From Pseudomonas mosselii (lineage in GTDB: Bacteria > Pseudomonadota > Gammaproteobacteria > Pseudomonadales > Pseudomonadaceae), in NCBI RefSeq assembly GCF_019823065.1, contig NZ_CP081966.1:1829501-1893500 (forward strand): a DNA stretch of 64,000 nucleotides. The letters run 5' to 3'. The number at the start of each line of letters is the position of its first letter. Position 1 is the first letter of the stretch. Both the position numbers and the translations under genes were made by a program. The notes beneath the pieces were generated by a model. The model did no database searches. It saw only the letters and a list, made by a program, of their open reading frames with translations, and was not told where the DNA came from. Below are positions 9,292-18,323 of this stretch, piece by piece.

Positions 9292-9311
9292 CGCGCTCGG
9301 CGCCGAGCGCG
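9292..9311 (+). terminator. Perfect 20-bp palindrome between fliA and cheY
   Basis: CGCGCTCGGC followed by its exact reverse complement GCCGAGCGCG, then TTTAAG. The RNA would form an 8-bp G+C stem with a four-base loop. The T run is short, so it may be a weak terminator or processing signal that separates fliA from the che genes rather than a full stop. Confidence 0.5.
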
Positions 9312-9334
9312 TTTAAGACTGCTTGGAGGTCTAA

Positions 9335-9721
9335 TTGAACAAAGACATGAAAATCCTCATCGTTGACGACTTTTCGACGATGCGGCGGATCATCAAGAAC
9401 CTGTTGCGTGACCTGGGTTTCACCAACGTCAAGGAGGCTGATGACGGCAACACGGCACTGCCGATGCTCACCAGCGAACACTTCGACTTCCTGGTAACCG
9501 ACTGGAACATGCCGGGCATGACCGGTATCGACCTGCTGCGTGCTGTTCGCGCGGACGAGCGCCTCAAGCACCTGCCGGTACTGATGGTCACCGCAGAAGC
9601 CAAGCGCGAGCAGATCATCGAAGCTGCCCAGGCCGGCGTCAACGGCTACGTGGTCAAGCCTTTCACCGCCGTGGCGCTGAAAGAAAAGATCGAAAAGATC
9701 TTCGAACGCGTCAACGGCTGA
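9335..9721 (+). CDS. cheY: Chemotaxis response regulator CheY
   Basis: Single-domain receiver that, when phosphorylated by CheA, binds the flagellar switch. The frame gives 128 residues from a TTG at 9335; the phospho-acceptor is Asp56 (VTDWNMPG), with the acidic pair in ILIVDDFS and the conserved KPF (VVKPFTA). The TTG is chosen because GGAGG at 9325-9329 is five bases upstream; the ATG at 9347, which would give the commonly annotated 124-residue form, is 17 bases from it. Either start leaves the receiver intact. cheZ follows after 19 bp. Confidence 0.95.
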   Translation: MNKDMKILIVDDFSTMRRIIKNLLRDLGFTNVKEADDGNTALPMLTSEHFDFLVTDWNMPGMTGIDLLRAVRADERLKHLPVLMVTAEAKREQIIEAAQAGVNGYVVKPFTAVALKEKIEKIFERVNG

Positions 9722-9740
9722 GTCACGTCTGGGGGGCGCA

Positions 9741-10529
9741 ATGGAGTCAACCAACAACTCTTTGGGTGAGTTCGAATCAACCCTTAAGAAGCATGCCCAG
9801 GAACTGGTCGAGAGCCTCGAGCGCGGCCGGTTCGGTGATGCGGTACAGCTGATCCACCAACTGAACCAGACCCGCGATCGCGGGCTGTATCAGGAAGTTG
9901 GCAAGCTTACTCGCGAACTGCACAGTGCAATCGTCAACTTCCAGATCGACCCGTCCATGCCGCAGGCCGAGGAAGTGTCGCAGATTACCGACGCCACTGA
10001 ACGCCTCTCCTACGTGGTTCGCCTCACCGAAGGTGCGGCCAACCGCACCATGGACCTGGCAGAGGCCTGCACCCCGGTGCTCAACGACCTCGCCGCCGAG
10101 GCCCAGAGCCTGTCCGCCGATTGGCAGCGGTTCATGCGCCGTGAGGTGGCAGCGCCGGAATTCCGTGAGTTGGTCAAGCGTGTGGACAGTTTTCTGACGC
10201 ACAGCGCCGAAGGTAATCAGAAGGTCGCCGGCCATCTCAACGATATCGTCCTGGCCCAGGATTATCAGGATCTCACCGGCCAGGTGATCAAACGGGTGAC
10301 CGCGCTGGTCACCGAAGTCGAAAGCAATCTGCTCAAGCTCGTGCTGATGGCAAGCCAGGTCGACCGCTTTGCCGGGATCGAACATGACCACCAGCAGCTG
10401 CGCGCTGAAAAAGATCAAGAAAAACATCCGACTCGGGGTGAAGGTCCGCAGATTCATGCCGATAAGCGTGAAGACGTCGTGTCCAGCCAGGACGATGTCG
10501 ACGATCTGTTGTCCAGCCTGGGTTTTTAA
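9741..10529 (+). CDS. cheZ: Protein phosphatase CheZ
   Basis: Dephosphorylates CheY-P to reset flagellar rotation. The 262 residues are mostly helical, as in CheZ, with the catalytic helix seen in LNDIVLAQDYQDLTGQVIKR, where the acidic and Gln residues (DxxQDLTGQ) match the family active site. The extreme C-terminus DVDDLLSSLGF is the conserved CheY-tethering helix. The intervening acidic linker is variable. It is closely spaced with cheY and is 12 bp from cheA. Confidence 0.95.
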   Translation: MESTNNSLGEFESTLKKHAQELVESLERGRFGDAVQLIHQLNQTRDRGLYQEVGKLTRELHSAIVNFQIDPSMPQAEEVSQITDATERLSYVVRLTEGAANRTMDLAEACTPVLNDLAAEAQSLSADWQRFMRREVAAPEFRELVKRVDSFLTHSAEGNQKVAGHLNDIVLAQDYQDLTGQVIKRVTALVTEVESNLLKLVLMASQVDRFAGIEHDHQQLRAEKDQEKHPTRGEGPQIHADKREDVVSSQDDVDDLLSSLGF

Positions 10530-10541
10530 GGAGCACGTTTA

Positions 10542-12758
10542 ATGAGCTTCGGCGCCGATGAAGAAATCCTCCAGGATTTCCTGGTAGAAGCCGGCGAAAT
10601 CCTCGAGCAACTGTCCGAGCAATTGGTCGAGCTGGAAAGCCGGCCCGATGACGCGGACCTGCTCAATGCGATTTTCCGCGGTTTCCACACTGTAAAAGGG
10701 GGCGCCGGCTTCCTTCAGCTCAATGAGTTGGTGGAGTGCTGCCACATTGCCGAGAACGTGTTCGACATCCTGCGCAAAGGTGAGCGCCGGGTTGACGCGG
10801 AACTGATGGACGTGGTGCTCGAGGCCCTCGACACGGTCAACAGCATGTTCGGCCAGGTGCGCGAACGTACCGATGTCACGCCGGCCACGCCGGAGCTGCT
10901 GGCGGCGCTGTCGCGCTTGGCCGAGCCCGGTGGCGCCGAAGCCCCGGCCCCGGTGGTCGAGGCGGCGCCCGTGGTCGAAGCCCCGGCTGCCGAGCCCGAC
11001 ATCACCGATACCGAGTTCGAGCAACTGCTCGACTCGCTCGATGCGGTCAAGGCTGAAGCTCAGGTTCATGAGCAACTGCAGGGTGAAGAAATCAGCGGCG
11101 GCGGTGACGAGATCACCGATGCCGAGTTCGAGTCGCTGCTCGACCAGCTGCACGGCAAGGGCCAGTTCTCGGCCGATGCCGCCGTCAGCGCGCCTGCGCC
11201 AGCCACTCCGGCCAGCGACGAGATCACCGACGATGAGTTCGAGTCGCTGCTCGACCAGTTGCACGGCAAAGGTACTTTTGCCGTCGACGCACTGCCAGGC
11301 GCCGCCGCGCCAGTGGCCAGCGCGGCACCCGCCGCGGGCGACGAGAGCATCAGCGAACACGAATTCGAGGCCCTGCTCGACCAGTTGCACGGCAAGGGCA
11401 AGTTCTCCAGTGACGCGGTCACCGCCGAGGCGCCTGCCGCCGTCGCCGCGCCTGTCGCGGCCAAGGCCGAGGTCAAGCCCGTTGCCAAGCCGGCTCCTGC
11501 GCCCGCCGCGGCACCGGCTGCGGCCGCCAAGCCTGCCGCCCCGGCTCGCGCTCCTGCGCCGGCCGCCGAGAAGCATGGCGCCAGCGAAGCGGAAACCACC
11601 GTGCGGGTCGATACCGCGCGTCTGGACGAGATCATGAACATGGTCGGCGAACTGGTGCTGGTGCGTAACCGCCTGGTGCGCCTGGGGCTCAACAGCGGCG
11701 ACGAGGCCATGTCCAAGGCCGTGTCCAATCTCGACGTGGTCACCGCCGACCTGCAGACCGCGGTCATGAAGACCCGCATGCAGCCGATCAAGAAAGTCTT
11801 CGGCCGCTTCCCGCGCCTGGTTCGCGACTTGGCCCGCCAGCTCAAGAAAGAGATCAACCTGGAGCTGGTCGGTGAAGAGACCGACCTCGACAAGAACCTG
11901 GTGGAAGCCCTGGCCGACCCGTTGGTGCACTTGGTGCGCAACGCCGTTGACCACGGCGTCGAGATGCCTGACGAGCGCGAGGCCTCCGGCAAGTCGCGCA
12001 TGGGCCGGGTGGTGCTGTCCGCCGAGCAGGAGGGTGACCACATCCTGCTGTCGATCTCCGACGACGGCAAGGGCATGGACCCGAGCATCCTGCGCGCCAA
12101 GGCCGTGGAAAAGGGCCTGATGGACAAGGACGCGGCCGATCGCCTGAGCGAGTCGGACTGCTACAACCTGATCTTCGCCCCGGGCTTCTCGACCAAGACC
12201 GAGATCTCCGACGTGTCCGGCCGCGGCGTCGGCATGGACGTGGTGAAGACCAAGATTTCCCAGCTCAACGGCTCGATCAACATCTTCTCGGCCAAAGGCC
12301 AGGGCTCGAAGATCGTCATCAAGGTGCCGCTGACCCTGGCGATCATGCCGACCCTGATGGTAATGCTCGGCAACCAGGCGTTCGCCTTCCCGCTGGTCAA
12401 CGTCAACGAGATCTTCCACCTCGACCTGTCGCGCACCAACGTGGTCGACGGCCAGGAAGTGGTGATCGTGCGCGACAAGGCGCTGCCGCTGTTCTACCTC
12501 AAGCGCTGGCTGGTCCAGGACCACGAGCATGAAGAGCAGCACGAAGGTCATGTGGTGATCCTGTCGGTCGGTACCCAGCGCATCGGCTTCGTGGTCGACC
12601 AGTTGGTTGGCCAGGAAGAGGTGGTGATCAAGCCGCTGGGCAAGATGCTGCAGGGCACCCCGGGCATGTCCGGCGCGACCATCACCGGTGACGGCCGGAT
12701 CGCCCTGATCCTCGACGTTCCGAGCATGCTCAAGCGTTACGCCGCCCGGCGTATTTGA
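10542..12758 (+). CDS. cheA: Chemotaxis histidine kinase CheA with repeated linker motif
   Basis: Core kinase of the chemotaxis array, 738 residues. The N-terminal Hpt domain carries the phospho-acceptor His49 (GFHTVKGGAGF). After an Ala/Pro-rich linker come the dimerisation helices, the ATP-binding domain (HLVRNAVDHGVEM, DDGKGMD, GRGVGMDVVK) and a C-terminal CheW-like domain ending MLKRYAARRI. A typical P2 CheY-binding domain is not obvious. Instead the linker has four related units beginning at about residues 153, 189, 226 and 267, of the type DEITDAEFESLLDQLHGKG. The unit was probably duplicated and may be a docking motif. It is followed by cheB after a 45-bp hairpin-forming gap. Confidence 0.96.
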   Translation: MSFGADEEILQDFLVEAGEILEQLSEQLVELESRPDDADLLNAIFRGFHTVKGGAGFLQLNELVECCHIAENVFDILRKGERRVDAELMDVVLEALDTVNSMFGQVRERTDVTPATPELLAALSRLAEPGGAEAPAPVVEAAPVVEAPAAEPDITDTEFEQLLDSLDAVKAEAQVHEQLQGEEISGGGDEITDAEFESLLDQLHGKGQFSADAAVSAPAPATPASDEITDDEFESLLDQLHGKGTFAVDALPGAAAPVASAAPAAGDESISEHEFEALLDQLHGKGKFSSDAVTAEAPAAVAAPVAAKAEVKPVAKPAPAPAAAPAAAAKPAAPARAPAPAAEKHGASEAETTVRVDTARLDEIMNMVGELVLVRNRLVRLGLNSGDEAMSKAVSNLDVVTADLQTAVMKTRMQPIKKVFGRFPRLVRDLARQLKKEINLELVGEETDLDKNLVEALADPLVHLVRNAVDHGVEMPDEREASGKSRMGRVVLSAEQEGDHILLSISDDGKGMDPSILRAKAVEKGLMDKDAADRLSESDCYNLIFAPGFSTKTEISDVSGRGVGMDVVKTKISQLNGSINIFSAKGQGSKIVIKVPLTLAIMPTLMVMLGNQAFAFPLVNVNEIFHLDLSRTNVVDGQEVVIVRDKALPLFYLKRWLVQDHEHEEQHEGHVVILSVGTQRIGFVVDQLVGQEEVVIKPLGKMLQGTPGMSGATITGDGRIALILDVPSMLKRYAARRI

Positions 12759-12803
12759 TTTCGGTGGCGCGCCCTGGCGGGTGCGCCGCCTAATGGAGTG
12801 TTT

Positions 12804-13928
12804 ATGGCAGTCAAGGTCCTGGTGGTGGATGATTCCGGTTTCTTCCGCCGCCGTGTCTCGGAAATTCTCTCGGCGGACCCGACGATCCAGGTCGTGGGCA
12901 CCGCGACCAACGGCAAGGAAGCGATCGACCAGGCGCTGGCGCTCAAGCCCGATGTCATCACCATGGACTATGAAATGCCCATGATGGACGGTATCACTGC
13001 GGTGCGGCACATCATGCAGCGCTGCCCGACGCCGGTGTTGATGTTCTCCTCGCTGACCCATGAAGGCGCCCGCGTCACCCTCGACGCCCTGGACGCCGGT
13101 GCGGTCGACTACCTGCCGAAGAACTTCGAGGACATCTCGCGCAACCCGGAAAAGGTCAAGCAGCTGCTGTGCGAGAAGGTCCATACCATCTCGCGCAGCA
13201 ACCGCCGTTTCAGCGCCTATTCCAGCCCGGCGCCCGCCGCCGCGCCGGCTCCGGCCAATAGTCATGCGCCGGCCAGCAGCTTCGCCAGTACCACGCCCGC
13301 GCGCACGGCGGCTCCGGCCCGCGCCGCGGCACCGGCCGCCGCGCATTCGCCGGCGCCCAAGCGCAAGCCCTACAAGCTGGTCGCCATCGGCACCTCCACC
13401 GGTGGCCCGGTGGCGCTGCAGCGGGTATTGACCCAACTGCCCGCCGGATTCCCGGCGCCGATCGTTCTGATCCAGCACATGCCGGCGGCCTTCACCAAGG
13501 CCTTCGCCGAGCGCCTGGACAAGCTGTGCAAGATCAGCGTCAAGGAAGCCGAGGACGGTGACGTGTTACGTCCGGGCCTGGCGTTGCTGGCCCCGGGTGG
13601 CAAGCAGATGATGGTCGACGGCCGTGGCACGGTGAAGATCCTGCCGGGCGACGAGCGCCTGAACTACAAGCCTTGTGTCGACATCACCTTCGGCTCCGCC
13701 GCCAAGTCCTATGGCGACAAGGTGCTCTCGGTGGTGCTCACCGGCATGGGCGCCGACGGTCGCGAGGGCGCACGCCTGCTCAAGCAGGGTGGCAGCACCG
13801 TGTGGGCGCAGGATGAGGCCAGTTGCGTGATCTACGGCATGCCCATGGCCATCGTCAAGGCCAACCTGGCCGATGCCGTGTACAGCCTGGACGAGATCGG
13901 CAAGCACCTGGTCGAGGCGTGCATCTGA
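12804..13928 (+). CDS. cheB: Protein-glutamate methylesterase/glutaminase CheB
   Basis: Receiver-controlled enzyme that removes methyl groups from chemoreceptors and deamidates receptor Gln residues. With the ATG at 12804 (GGAG six bases upstream) it has 374 residues. The receiver domain has [10 protein letters not shown] and the acceptor Asp in [11 protein letters not shown] long Ala/Pro linker follows, then the esterase domain with the catalytic triad Ser ([10 protein letters not shown]), His ([12 protein letters not shown]) and Asp ([10 protein letters not shown]). The GTG at 12798 is a less likely start. The stop overlaps the motC start (TGATG). cheR is not nearby, as is usual in this group. 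Confidence 0.96.
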   Translation: MAVKVLVVDDSGFFRRRVSEILSADPTIQVVGTATNGKEAIDQALALKPDVITMDYEMPMMDGITAVRHIMQRCPTPVLMFSSLTHEGARVTLDALDAGAVDYLPKNFEDISRNPEKVKQLLCEKVHTISRSNRRFSAYSSPAPAAAPAPANSHAPASSFASTTPARTAAPARAAAPAAAHSPAPKRKPYKLVAIGTSTGGPVALQRVLTQLPAGFPAPIVLIQHMPAAFTKAFAERLDKLCKISVKEAEDGDVLRPGLALLAPGGKQMMVDGRGTVKILPGDERLNYKPCVDITFGSAAKSYGDKVLSVVLTGMGADGREGARLLKQGGSTVWAQDEASCVIYGMPMAIVKANLADAVYSLDEIGKHLVEACI

Positions 13929-14668
13929 TGGATGTGTTGAGCCTAATCGGCCTGATCCTCGCTTTTGTCGCCATCGTTGGCGGCAATTTCCTCGAGGGCG
14001 GCCACGTCGGTGCGCTGATCAACGGCCCGGCGGCATTGATCGTGCTGGGCGGTACCCTGGCGGCGGCGTTGTTGCAGTCGCCGCTGTCGGCGTTCAAGCG
14101 CGCTCTGCAGATCGTGGGCTGGATCTTCTTCCCGCCGCGGGTGGACCTGCCCGGTGGCATTGACCGGGTGGTGAACTGGAGTCTGACGGCACGCAAGGAA
14201 GGCCTGCTGGGCCTGGAGGGCGTGGCCGACGCCGAGCCCGATCCCTATGCGCGCAAAGGCCTGCAGCTGCTGGTCGACGGCGCCGAGCCCGAGGCCATCC
14301 GCAGCATACTTGAAGTCGATTTCCTGACTCAGGAAGCCCGCGACATCCAGGCCGCCAAGGTGTTCGAGAGCATGGGCGGCTATGCGCCGACCATCGGCAT
14401 CATCGGTGCGGTGATGGGTCTGATCCACGTGATGGGTAATCTGGCCGACCCGTCGCAGCTGGGTAACGGCATTGCCGTGGCCTTCGTCGCCACCATCTAC
14501 GGCGTGGCCAGCGCCAACCTGATCCTGCTGCCGATCGCCAACAAGCTCAAGGCCATCACCCTGCGCCAGTCTCGCTATCGCGAGATGCTGCTCGAGGGCT
14601 TGTTGTCGATCGCCGAAGGCGAGAACCCGCGCTCGATCGAGCTGAAGCTGCAAGGCTTCATGGAGTAA
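13928..14668 (+). CDS. motC: Flagellar motor protein MotC (MotA family stator)
   Basis: Proton-channel stator subunit in the inner membrane, 246 residues. It has four hydrophobic segments, including GLILAFVAIVGGNFLEGGH at the N-terminus and IAVAFVATIYGVASANLILL near the end, with the MotA loop signature GGYAPTIGIIGAVMGLIHVM. Pseudomonads carry a second stator pair, MotCD, besides MotAB. The start ATG overlaps the cheB stop, and motD follows after 3 bp, so the pair is made together. The N-terminal extension in the longer open frame is a shadow of cheB. Confidence 0.95.
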   Translation: MDVLSLIGLILAFVAIVGGNFLEGGHVGALINGPAALIVLGGTLAAALLQSPLSAFKRALQIVGWIFFPPRVDLPGGIDRVVNWSLTARKEGLLGLEGVADAEPDPYARKGLQLLVDGAEPEAIRSILEVDFLTQEARDIQAAKVFESMGGYAPTIGIIGAVMGLIHVMGNLADPSQLGNGIAVAFVATIYGVASANLILLPIANKLKAITLRQSRYREMLLEGLLSIAEGENPRSIELKLQGFME

Positions 14669-14671
14669 GCC

Positions 14672-15529
14672 ATGGCCCGTCGTCGCAAGATCGAAGAGCA
14701 CGAGAACCACGAGCGCTGGCTGGTCTCGTACGCCGACTTCATCACCCTGCTGTTCGCCTTCTTCGTGGTCATGTATTCGATCTCGTCGATCAACGAGGGC
14801 AAGTACAAGCAGATTTCCCAGGCGCTGATCGGGGTCTTCAATGACCCCGAGCGCAGCATGAAGCCGATCCCTATCGGTGACGAGCGGCCGCTGAGCGTCA
14901 AGCCCGCCGAGCCGCTGATCAAGGACAGCGAGCAGACCGACGCGGGCCTGGCGCAGACCAGTACCGACCCGCTCAAGACCATCACCGACGATGTCCGCGA
15001 CGCCTTCGGCGACCTGATCAAGTCCAACCAGATGACCGTGCGCGGCAACGAACTGTGGGTGGAGATCGAGCTCAACTCCTCGCTGCTGTTCGCCAGTGCC
15101 GACGCCATGCCCAGCGATGTCGCCTTCGAGATCATCGAGAAGGTGGCGAAGATTCTTAGGCCGTTCGCCAACCCGGTGCACGTCGAAGGCTTCACTGACA
15201 ACCTGCCGATTCGCACCGCCCAGTACCCGACCAACTGGGAGCTGTCGTCGGCGCGAGCGGCGAGCATCGTCCGGTTGCTGGCGATGGAAGGGGTCAACCC
15301 GGCGCGCATGGCCTCGGTGGGTTACGGGGAGTACCAGCCGGTGGCCAGCAACGACACTGCCGACGGGCGTGCGCGCAACCGCCGGGTGGTGTTGGTGATC
15401 TCGCGTAACCTGGAGGTACGCCGCAGCCTGACCGGCAGTGGCAGTGCCAATGCCACCCCGGATGCGGCGATGCGCCGGGCTGGCACACAAAGTGCACCAG
15501 CCTCGCCAGCACCGTCGACCGGGGGCTGA
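14672..15529 (+). CDS. motD: Flagellar motor protein MotD (MotB family stator)
   Basis: Peptidoglycan-anchored stator partner of MotC, 285 residues. A single membrane helix (WLVSYADFITLLFAFFVVMY) contains the proton-binding Asp in YADF. The periplasmic OmpA-like domain has VHVEGFTDNLPI and NWELSSARAASIVRLL with GYGEYQPVASN and RARNRRVVLVI, all typical of peptidoglycan binding. A short Ser/Ala/Pro tail ends the protein. It lies 3 bp after motC; a 78-bp gap follows before the ParA-like gene. Confidence 0.95.
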   Translation: MARRRKIEEHENHERWLVSYADFITLLFAFFVVMYSISSINEGKYKQISQALIGVFNDPERSMKPIPIGDERPLSVKPAEPLIKDSEQTDAGLAQTSTDPLKTITDDVRDAFGDLIKSNQMTVRGNELWVEIELNSSLLFASADAMPSDVAFEIIEKVAKILRPFANPVHVEGFTDNLPIRTAQYPTNWELSSARAASIVRLLAMEGVNPARMASVGYGEYQPVASNDTADGRARNRRVVLVISRNLEVRRSLTGSGSANATPDAAMRRAGTQSAPASPAPSTGG

Positions 15530-15607
15530 TTTCGTCAAATCCCCGTCACTGAATTTCACACCGTTCCCGGCAGGGCAGGCGGCCATACCGGGAGGAAGCA
15601 ACGCACG

Positions 15608-16396
15608 ATGAGAGTCTGGGCAGTAGCCAATCAAAAAGGTGGCGTCGGCAAGACCACCACCACCATCGCCCTGGCCGGCTTGCTGGCCGAGGCGGGCAAG
15701 CGCGTGGTCGTGGTCGACCTCGACCCGCACGGCTCGATGACCAGCTACTTCGGGCACAACCCCGATGCGCTCGAGCACAGCTGCTACGACCTGTTCCTGC
15801 ACAAGGGCACGGTGCCCGAAGGTTTGCCGGGCCAACTGCTGCTGCCGACCAGCGACGAGCGCATCTCGCTGCTGCCGTCGAGCACCGCGCTGGCGGTGCT
15901 CGAGCGCCAGTCGCCGGGGCAGAGTGGCCTAGGCCTGGTGATCGCCAAGAGTCTGGCGCAACTGTGGCAGGATTTCGACTTCGCCCTGATCGACAGCCCG
16001 CCCTTGCTAGGCGTGCTAATGGTCAACGCCCTGGCCGCCAGCCAGCAGCTGGTGATCCCGGTGCAGACCGAGTTCCTCGCGGTCAAGGGCCTGGAGCGCA
16101 TGGTCAGCACCCTGGGCATGATCAATCGCTCGCGCAAGCAGGCATTGCCCTACCAGATCGTGCCGACCCTGTTCGACCGCCGCACCCAGGCATCGCTGGG
16201 CACCTTGAAGGTGCTGCGTGACACCTATGGCGACCAGGTCTGGCAGGGCTACATTCCGGTGGACACGCGTCTGCGAGACGCCAGCCGCAACGGCGTCACG
16301 CCTTCGCAGTTCGACGGCAAGAGCCGTGGCGTGGTCGCCTACCGGGCGCTGCTCAAGCATCTGCTCACCTACCGTTCCGCATTGCAGGTGGCGTGA
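15608..16396 (+). CDS. parC: ParA-type ATPase ParC, chemotaxis array positioning
   Basis: ParA/MinD-like ATPase of 262 residues with deviant Walker A NQKGGVGKTTTTIALAGLLA, VVVDLDPHGSMTSYFG and the Walker B region DFALIDSPPLLGVLM. Located between motD and a CheW-domain gene, it matches the ParC position in polarly flagellated gamma-proteobacteria, where ParC places chemotaxis arrays at the cell pole together with ParP. It is not a chromosome-partition ParA: no parB follows. The gene overlaps the next start by one base (TGATG). The functional call rests on family plus context. Confidence 0.88.
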   Translation: MRVWAVANQKGGVGKTTTTIALAGLLAEAGKRVVVVDLDPHGSMTSYFGHNPDALEHSCYDLFLHKGTVPEGLPGQLLLPTSDERISLLPSSTALAVLERQSPGQSGLGLVIAKSLAQLWQDFDFALIDSPPLLGVLMVNALAASQQLVIPVQTEFLAVKGLERMVSTLGMINRSRKQALPYQIVPTLFDRRTQASLGTLKVLRDTYGDQVWQGYIPVDTRLRDASRNGVTPSQFDGKSRGVVAYRALLKHLLTYRSALQVA

Positions 16397-17316
16397 TGAA
16401 CCAGGCTCGGCAGATCACCACCAAGCCACAGATGGCCTTGCAGTCCTACCTCGACGGGCTGCTGCAGGAGGCCACCGAGTCGTTCGAGCTGCCGGCGGAG
16501 TTGGAGACGCCTGTCGTGGAGCCTGTCGAGCAGGCCTCCGGCGATGACTTCGAAGCAGCGGTTCGCGAGGAACAGGCCCGAGACGCCCAGCGCCAGATAA
16601 TTCCGACCCCACCTGCTGCGCGGCCCTTTGCCGAGCCGCAGGCCAAGGTCCTGCCGACCGTGCTGCCGCCTGCCGCGCCGGTGGTGGAGCCGGTGGTCGC
16701 CATGGTCGAGACCGAGGTGGTGGCCGATGCCAGCATCCCGGTCCTGAGCCAGACCCAGGCCATCGAACCCGTGGCGCCGTTGGTGGAGCTGAATGTGACG
16801 GCGGCACCCGCCGCGCCAACACCGCCGGCCAGCGTCGATGGCCGTCCGGACTGGGCCGCCGAACCGTTCGAATGCCTGCTGTTCGATGTTGCCGGGCTGA
16901 CCCTGGCGGTACCGCTGGTGTGTCTGGGCTCGATCTACACCCTGGCCGGCCAGGAGCTGACGCCACTGTTCGGCCAGCCGGACTGGTTCCTCGGCATCCT
17001 CACCTGCCAGGCGGGCAACCTCAAGGTGCTCGACACGGCGCGCTGGGTGATGCCGGACCGCTACCGCGACGATTTCCGCCAGGGCCTGCAGTATGTGATT
17101 TCAGTCCAGGGCTACGAATGGGGATTGGCCGTGCACCAGGTCAGCCGTTCGTTGCGCCTGGACCCGAACGAGATCAAGTGGCGCAGCCAGCGTGGCCAAC
17201 GGCCATGGCTGGCCGGCACGGTGATCGAACACATGTGCGCGCTGCTCGATGTCGCCGAACTGGCCGAGCTGATCGCCAGTGGCGCGGTCAAGCAGATGAA
17301 CACCAAACACAACTGA
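16396..17316 (+). CDS. parP: CheW-domain protein ParP, partner of ParC and CheA
   Basis: 306-residue protein with a long acidic, Pro/Ala/Val-rich N-terminal half (about residues 1-150) and a C-terminal CheW-like domain beginning at PFECLLFDVAGLTLAVPLVC. The ParP family uses this domain to bind the CheA array-localisation region and ParC, tethering arrays at the pole. The domain lacks some receptor-contact residues of a normal CheW, but that cannot be decided by eye. The ATG at 16396 overlaps the parC stop; the GTG one codon earlier is also possible. A true cheW follows 67 bp downstream. Confidence 0.85.
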   Translation: MNQARQITTKPQMALQSYLDGLLQEATESFELPAELETPVVEPVEQASGDDFEAAVREEQARDAQRQIIPTPPAARPFAEPQAKVLPTVLPPAAPVVEPVVAMVETEVVADASIPVLSQTQAIEPVAPLVELNVTAAPAAPTPPASVDGRPDWAAEPFECLLFDVAGLTLAVPLVCLGSIYTLAGQELTPLFGQPDWFLGILTCQAGNLKVLDTARWVMPDRYRDDFRQGLQYVISVQGYEWGLAVHQVSRSLRLDPNEIKWRSQRGQRPWLAGTVIEHMCALLDVAELAELIASGAVKQMNTKHN

Positions 17317-17383
17317 ATCAACGCCGCTACTGCCGCGGCAATACAGAGCACACCGCCAATGGCGGATTTTGAGGGCTAGGGGA

Positions 17384-17863
17384 ATGAAAAAGTCGTCTGC
17401 ACAAGGTTCCGAAGATCCGATCCTGCAGTGGGTAACCTTCCGTCTGGACAACGAGTCCTACGGCATCAATGTCATGCAGGTGCAGGAAGTCCTGCGCTAC
17501 ACCGAGATCGCCCCGGTTCCGGGCGCTCCCAGCTACGTGCTGGGCATCATCAACCTGCGCGGCAACGTGGTGACGGTCATCGACACCCGCCAGCGCTTTG
17601 GCCTGATGCCGACTGAAGTCACCGACAACACCCGCATCGTCATCATCGAGGCGGACAAGCAAGTGGTCGGTATCCTGGTCGACAGCGTCGCCGAAGTGGT
17701 CTACCTGCGTCAGTCGGAGATCGAGACCGCGCCGAACGTCGGCAACGAAGAGTCGGCCAAGTTCATCCAGGGTGTCTGCAACAAGAACGGCGAGCTGCTG
17801 ATTCTGGTCGAGCTGGACAAGATGATGACCGAGGAAGAGTGGTCCGAGTTGGAGAACATCTGA
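17384..17863 (+). CDS. cheW: Chemotaxis coupling protein CheW
   Basis: Couples chemoreceptors to CheA. With the ATG at 17384 (GAGGG eight bases upstream) it has 159 residues, the usual length. The domain is clear: ILQWVTFRLDNESYGINVMQ, IINLRGNVVTVIDTRQRFG and RIVIIEADKQVVGILVDSVA, with the receptor-contact Asn-Leu-Arg-Gly motif present. It is one base from the DUF2802 gene, so the two are coupled. The short hairpin CCGCC/GGCGG upstream (around 17354-17365) is too small to call. Confidence 0.95.
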   Translation: MKKSSAQGSEDPILQWVTFRLDNESYGINVMQVQEVLRYTEIAPVPGAPSYVLGIINLRGNVVTVIDTRQRFGLMPTEVTDNTRIVIIEADKQVVGILVDSVAEVVYLRQSEIETAPNVGNEESAKFIQGVCNKNGELLILVELDKMMTEEEWSELENI

Positions 17864-17864
17864 G

Positions 17865-18260
17865 TTGATCTTCGAGGTTGCTGTCATCTTCCTGGCGCTG
17901 CTCTGGGCACTGAGCTTGTGGTTCTTCCTCAACTACAGCAAGCGCCAGCGCGAGCTGGCCGCCCAGCAGGCCCAGGGCGATGCGCTGCGTGACCAGCGCA
18001 TCAAGGACCTGGCCAAGCGCCTGGACGATTACCAGAATGGCACCGTGCGCATGGGCGAGGCGATCCATGAGCTGCGCGCGGTGGTGGCGCCGTTGCCCGA
18101 GAAGCTGCAGCAACTCGAGCAACGCGACCCCAACAGCGTCACCTTTGCCCAGGCCGCCAAACTGGTGGGGATGGGGGCTAGCGTCGAGGAGTTGACCCAG
18201 ACCTGCGGGTTGACCCAGGCCGAGGCGCAGCTGATGAGCAAGTTGCATCGCGTCGAATGA
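17865..18260 (+). CDS. DUF2802 membrane-anchored coiled-coil protein
   Basis: Small protein of 131 residues found at the end of the Pseudomonas che cluster. One N-terminal membrane helix (VAVIFLALLWALSLWFFLNY), then a charged coiled coil (QRELAAQQAQGDALRDQRIK onward), then a DUF2802 helix-turn-helix-like tail FAQAAKLVGMGASVEELTQT with CGLTQAEAQLMSKLH. The start is TTG at 17865, one base after the cheW stop, with GGAG ten bases upstream. Role unknown; co-transcription suggests a motility or array function. Confidence 0.85.
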   Translation: MIFEVAVIFLALLWALSLWFFLNYSKRQRELAAQQAQGDALRDQRIKDLAKRLDDYQNGTVRMGEAIHELRAVVAPLPEKLQQLEQRDPNSVTFAQAAKLVGMGASVEELTQTCGLTQAEAQLMSKLHRVE

Positions 18261-18266
18261 GCGTGC

Positions 18267-18292
18267 ACAAGGCGACCTTCGGGTCGCCTTGT
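18267..18292 (+). terminator. Terminator of the flagellar/chemotaxis operon
   Basis: ACAAGGCGACC (18267-18277) pairs perfectly with GGTCGCCTTGT (18282-18292) around a TTCG tetraloop. It begins six bases after the DUF2802 stop and lies between converging genes, so it may serve both strands. The T run on either side is short. Confidence 0.8.
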
Positions 18293-18323
18293 CGTTTCAG
18301 GGGTGACCATCAACGTCAGACCT

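Noticed and set aside
9244..9334. Sigma-28 promoter before cheY (GCCGAATT near 9275)
   Set aside because: The -10-like GCCGAA is present but no acceptable -35 box lies 15 bp upstream, so it was not called.
15530..15607. Promoter between motD and parC
   Set aside because: No convincing sigma-70, sigma-28 or sigma-54 boxes; the genes are probably in one operon.
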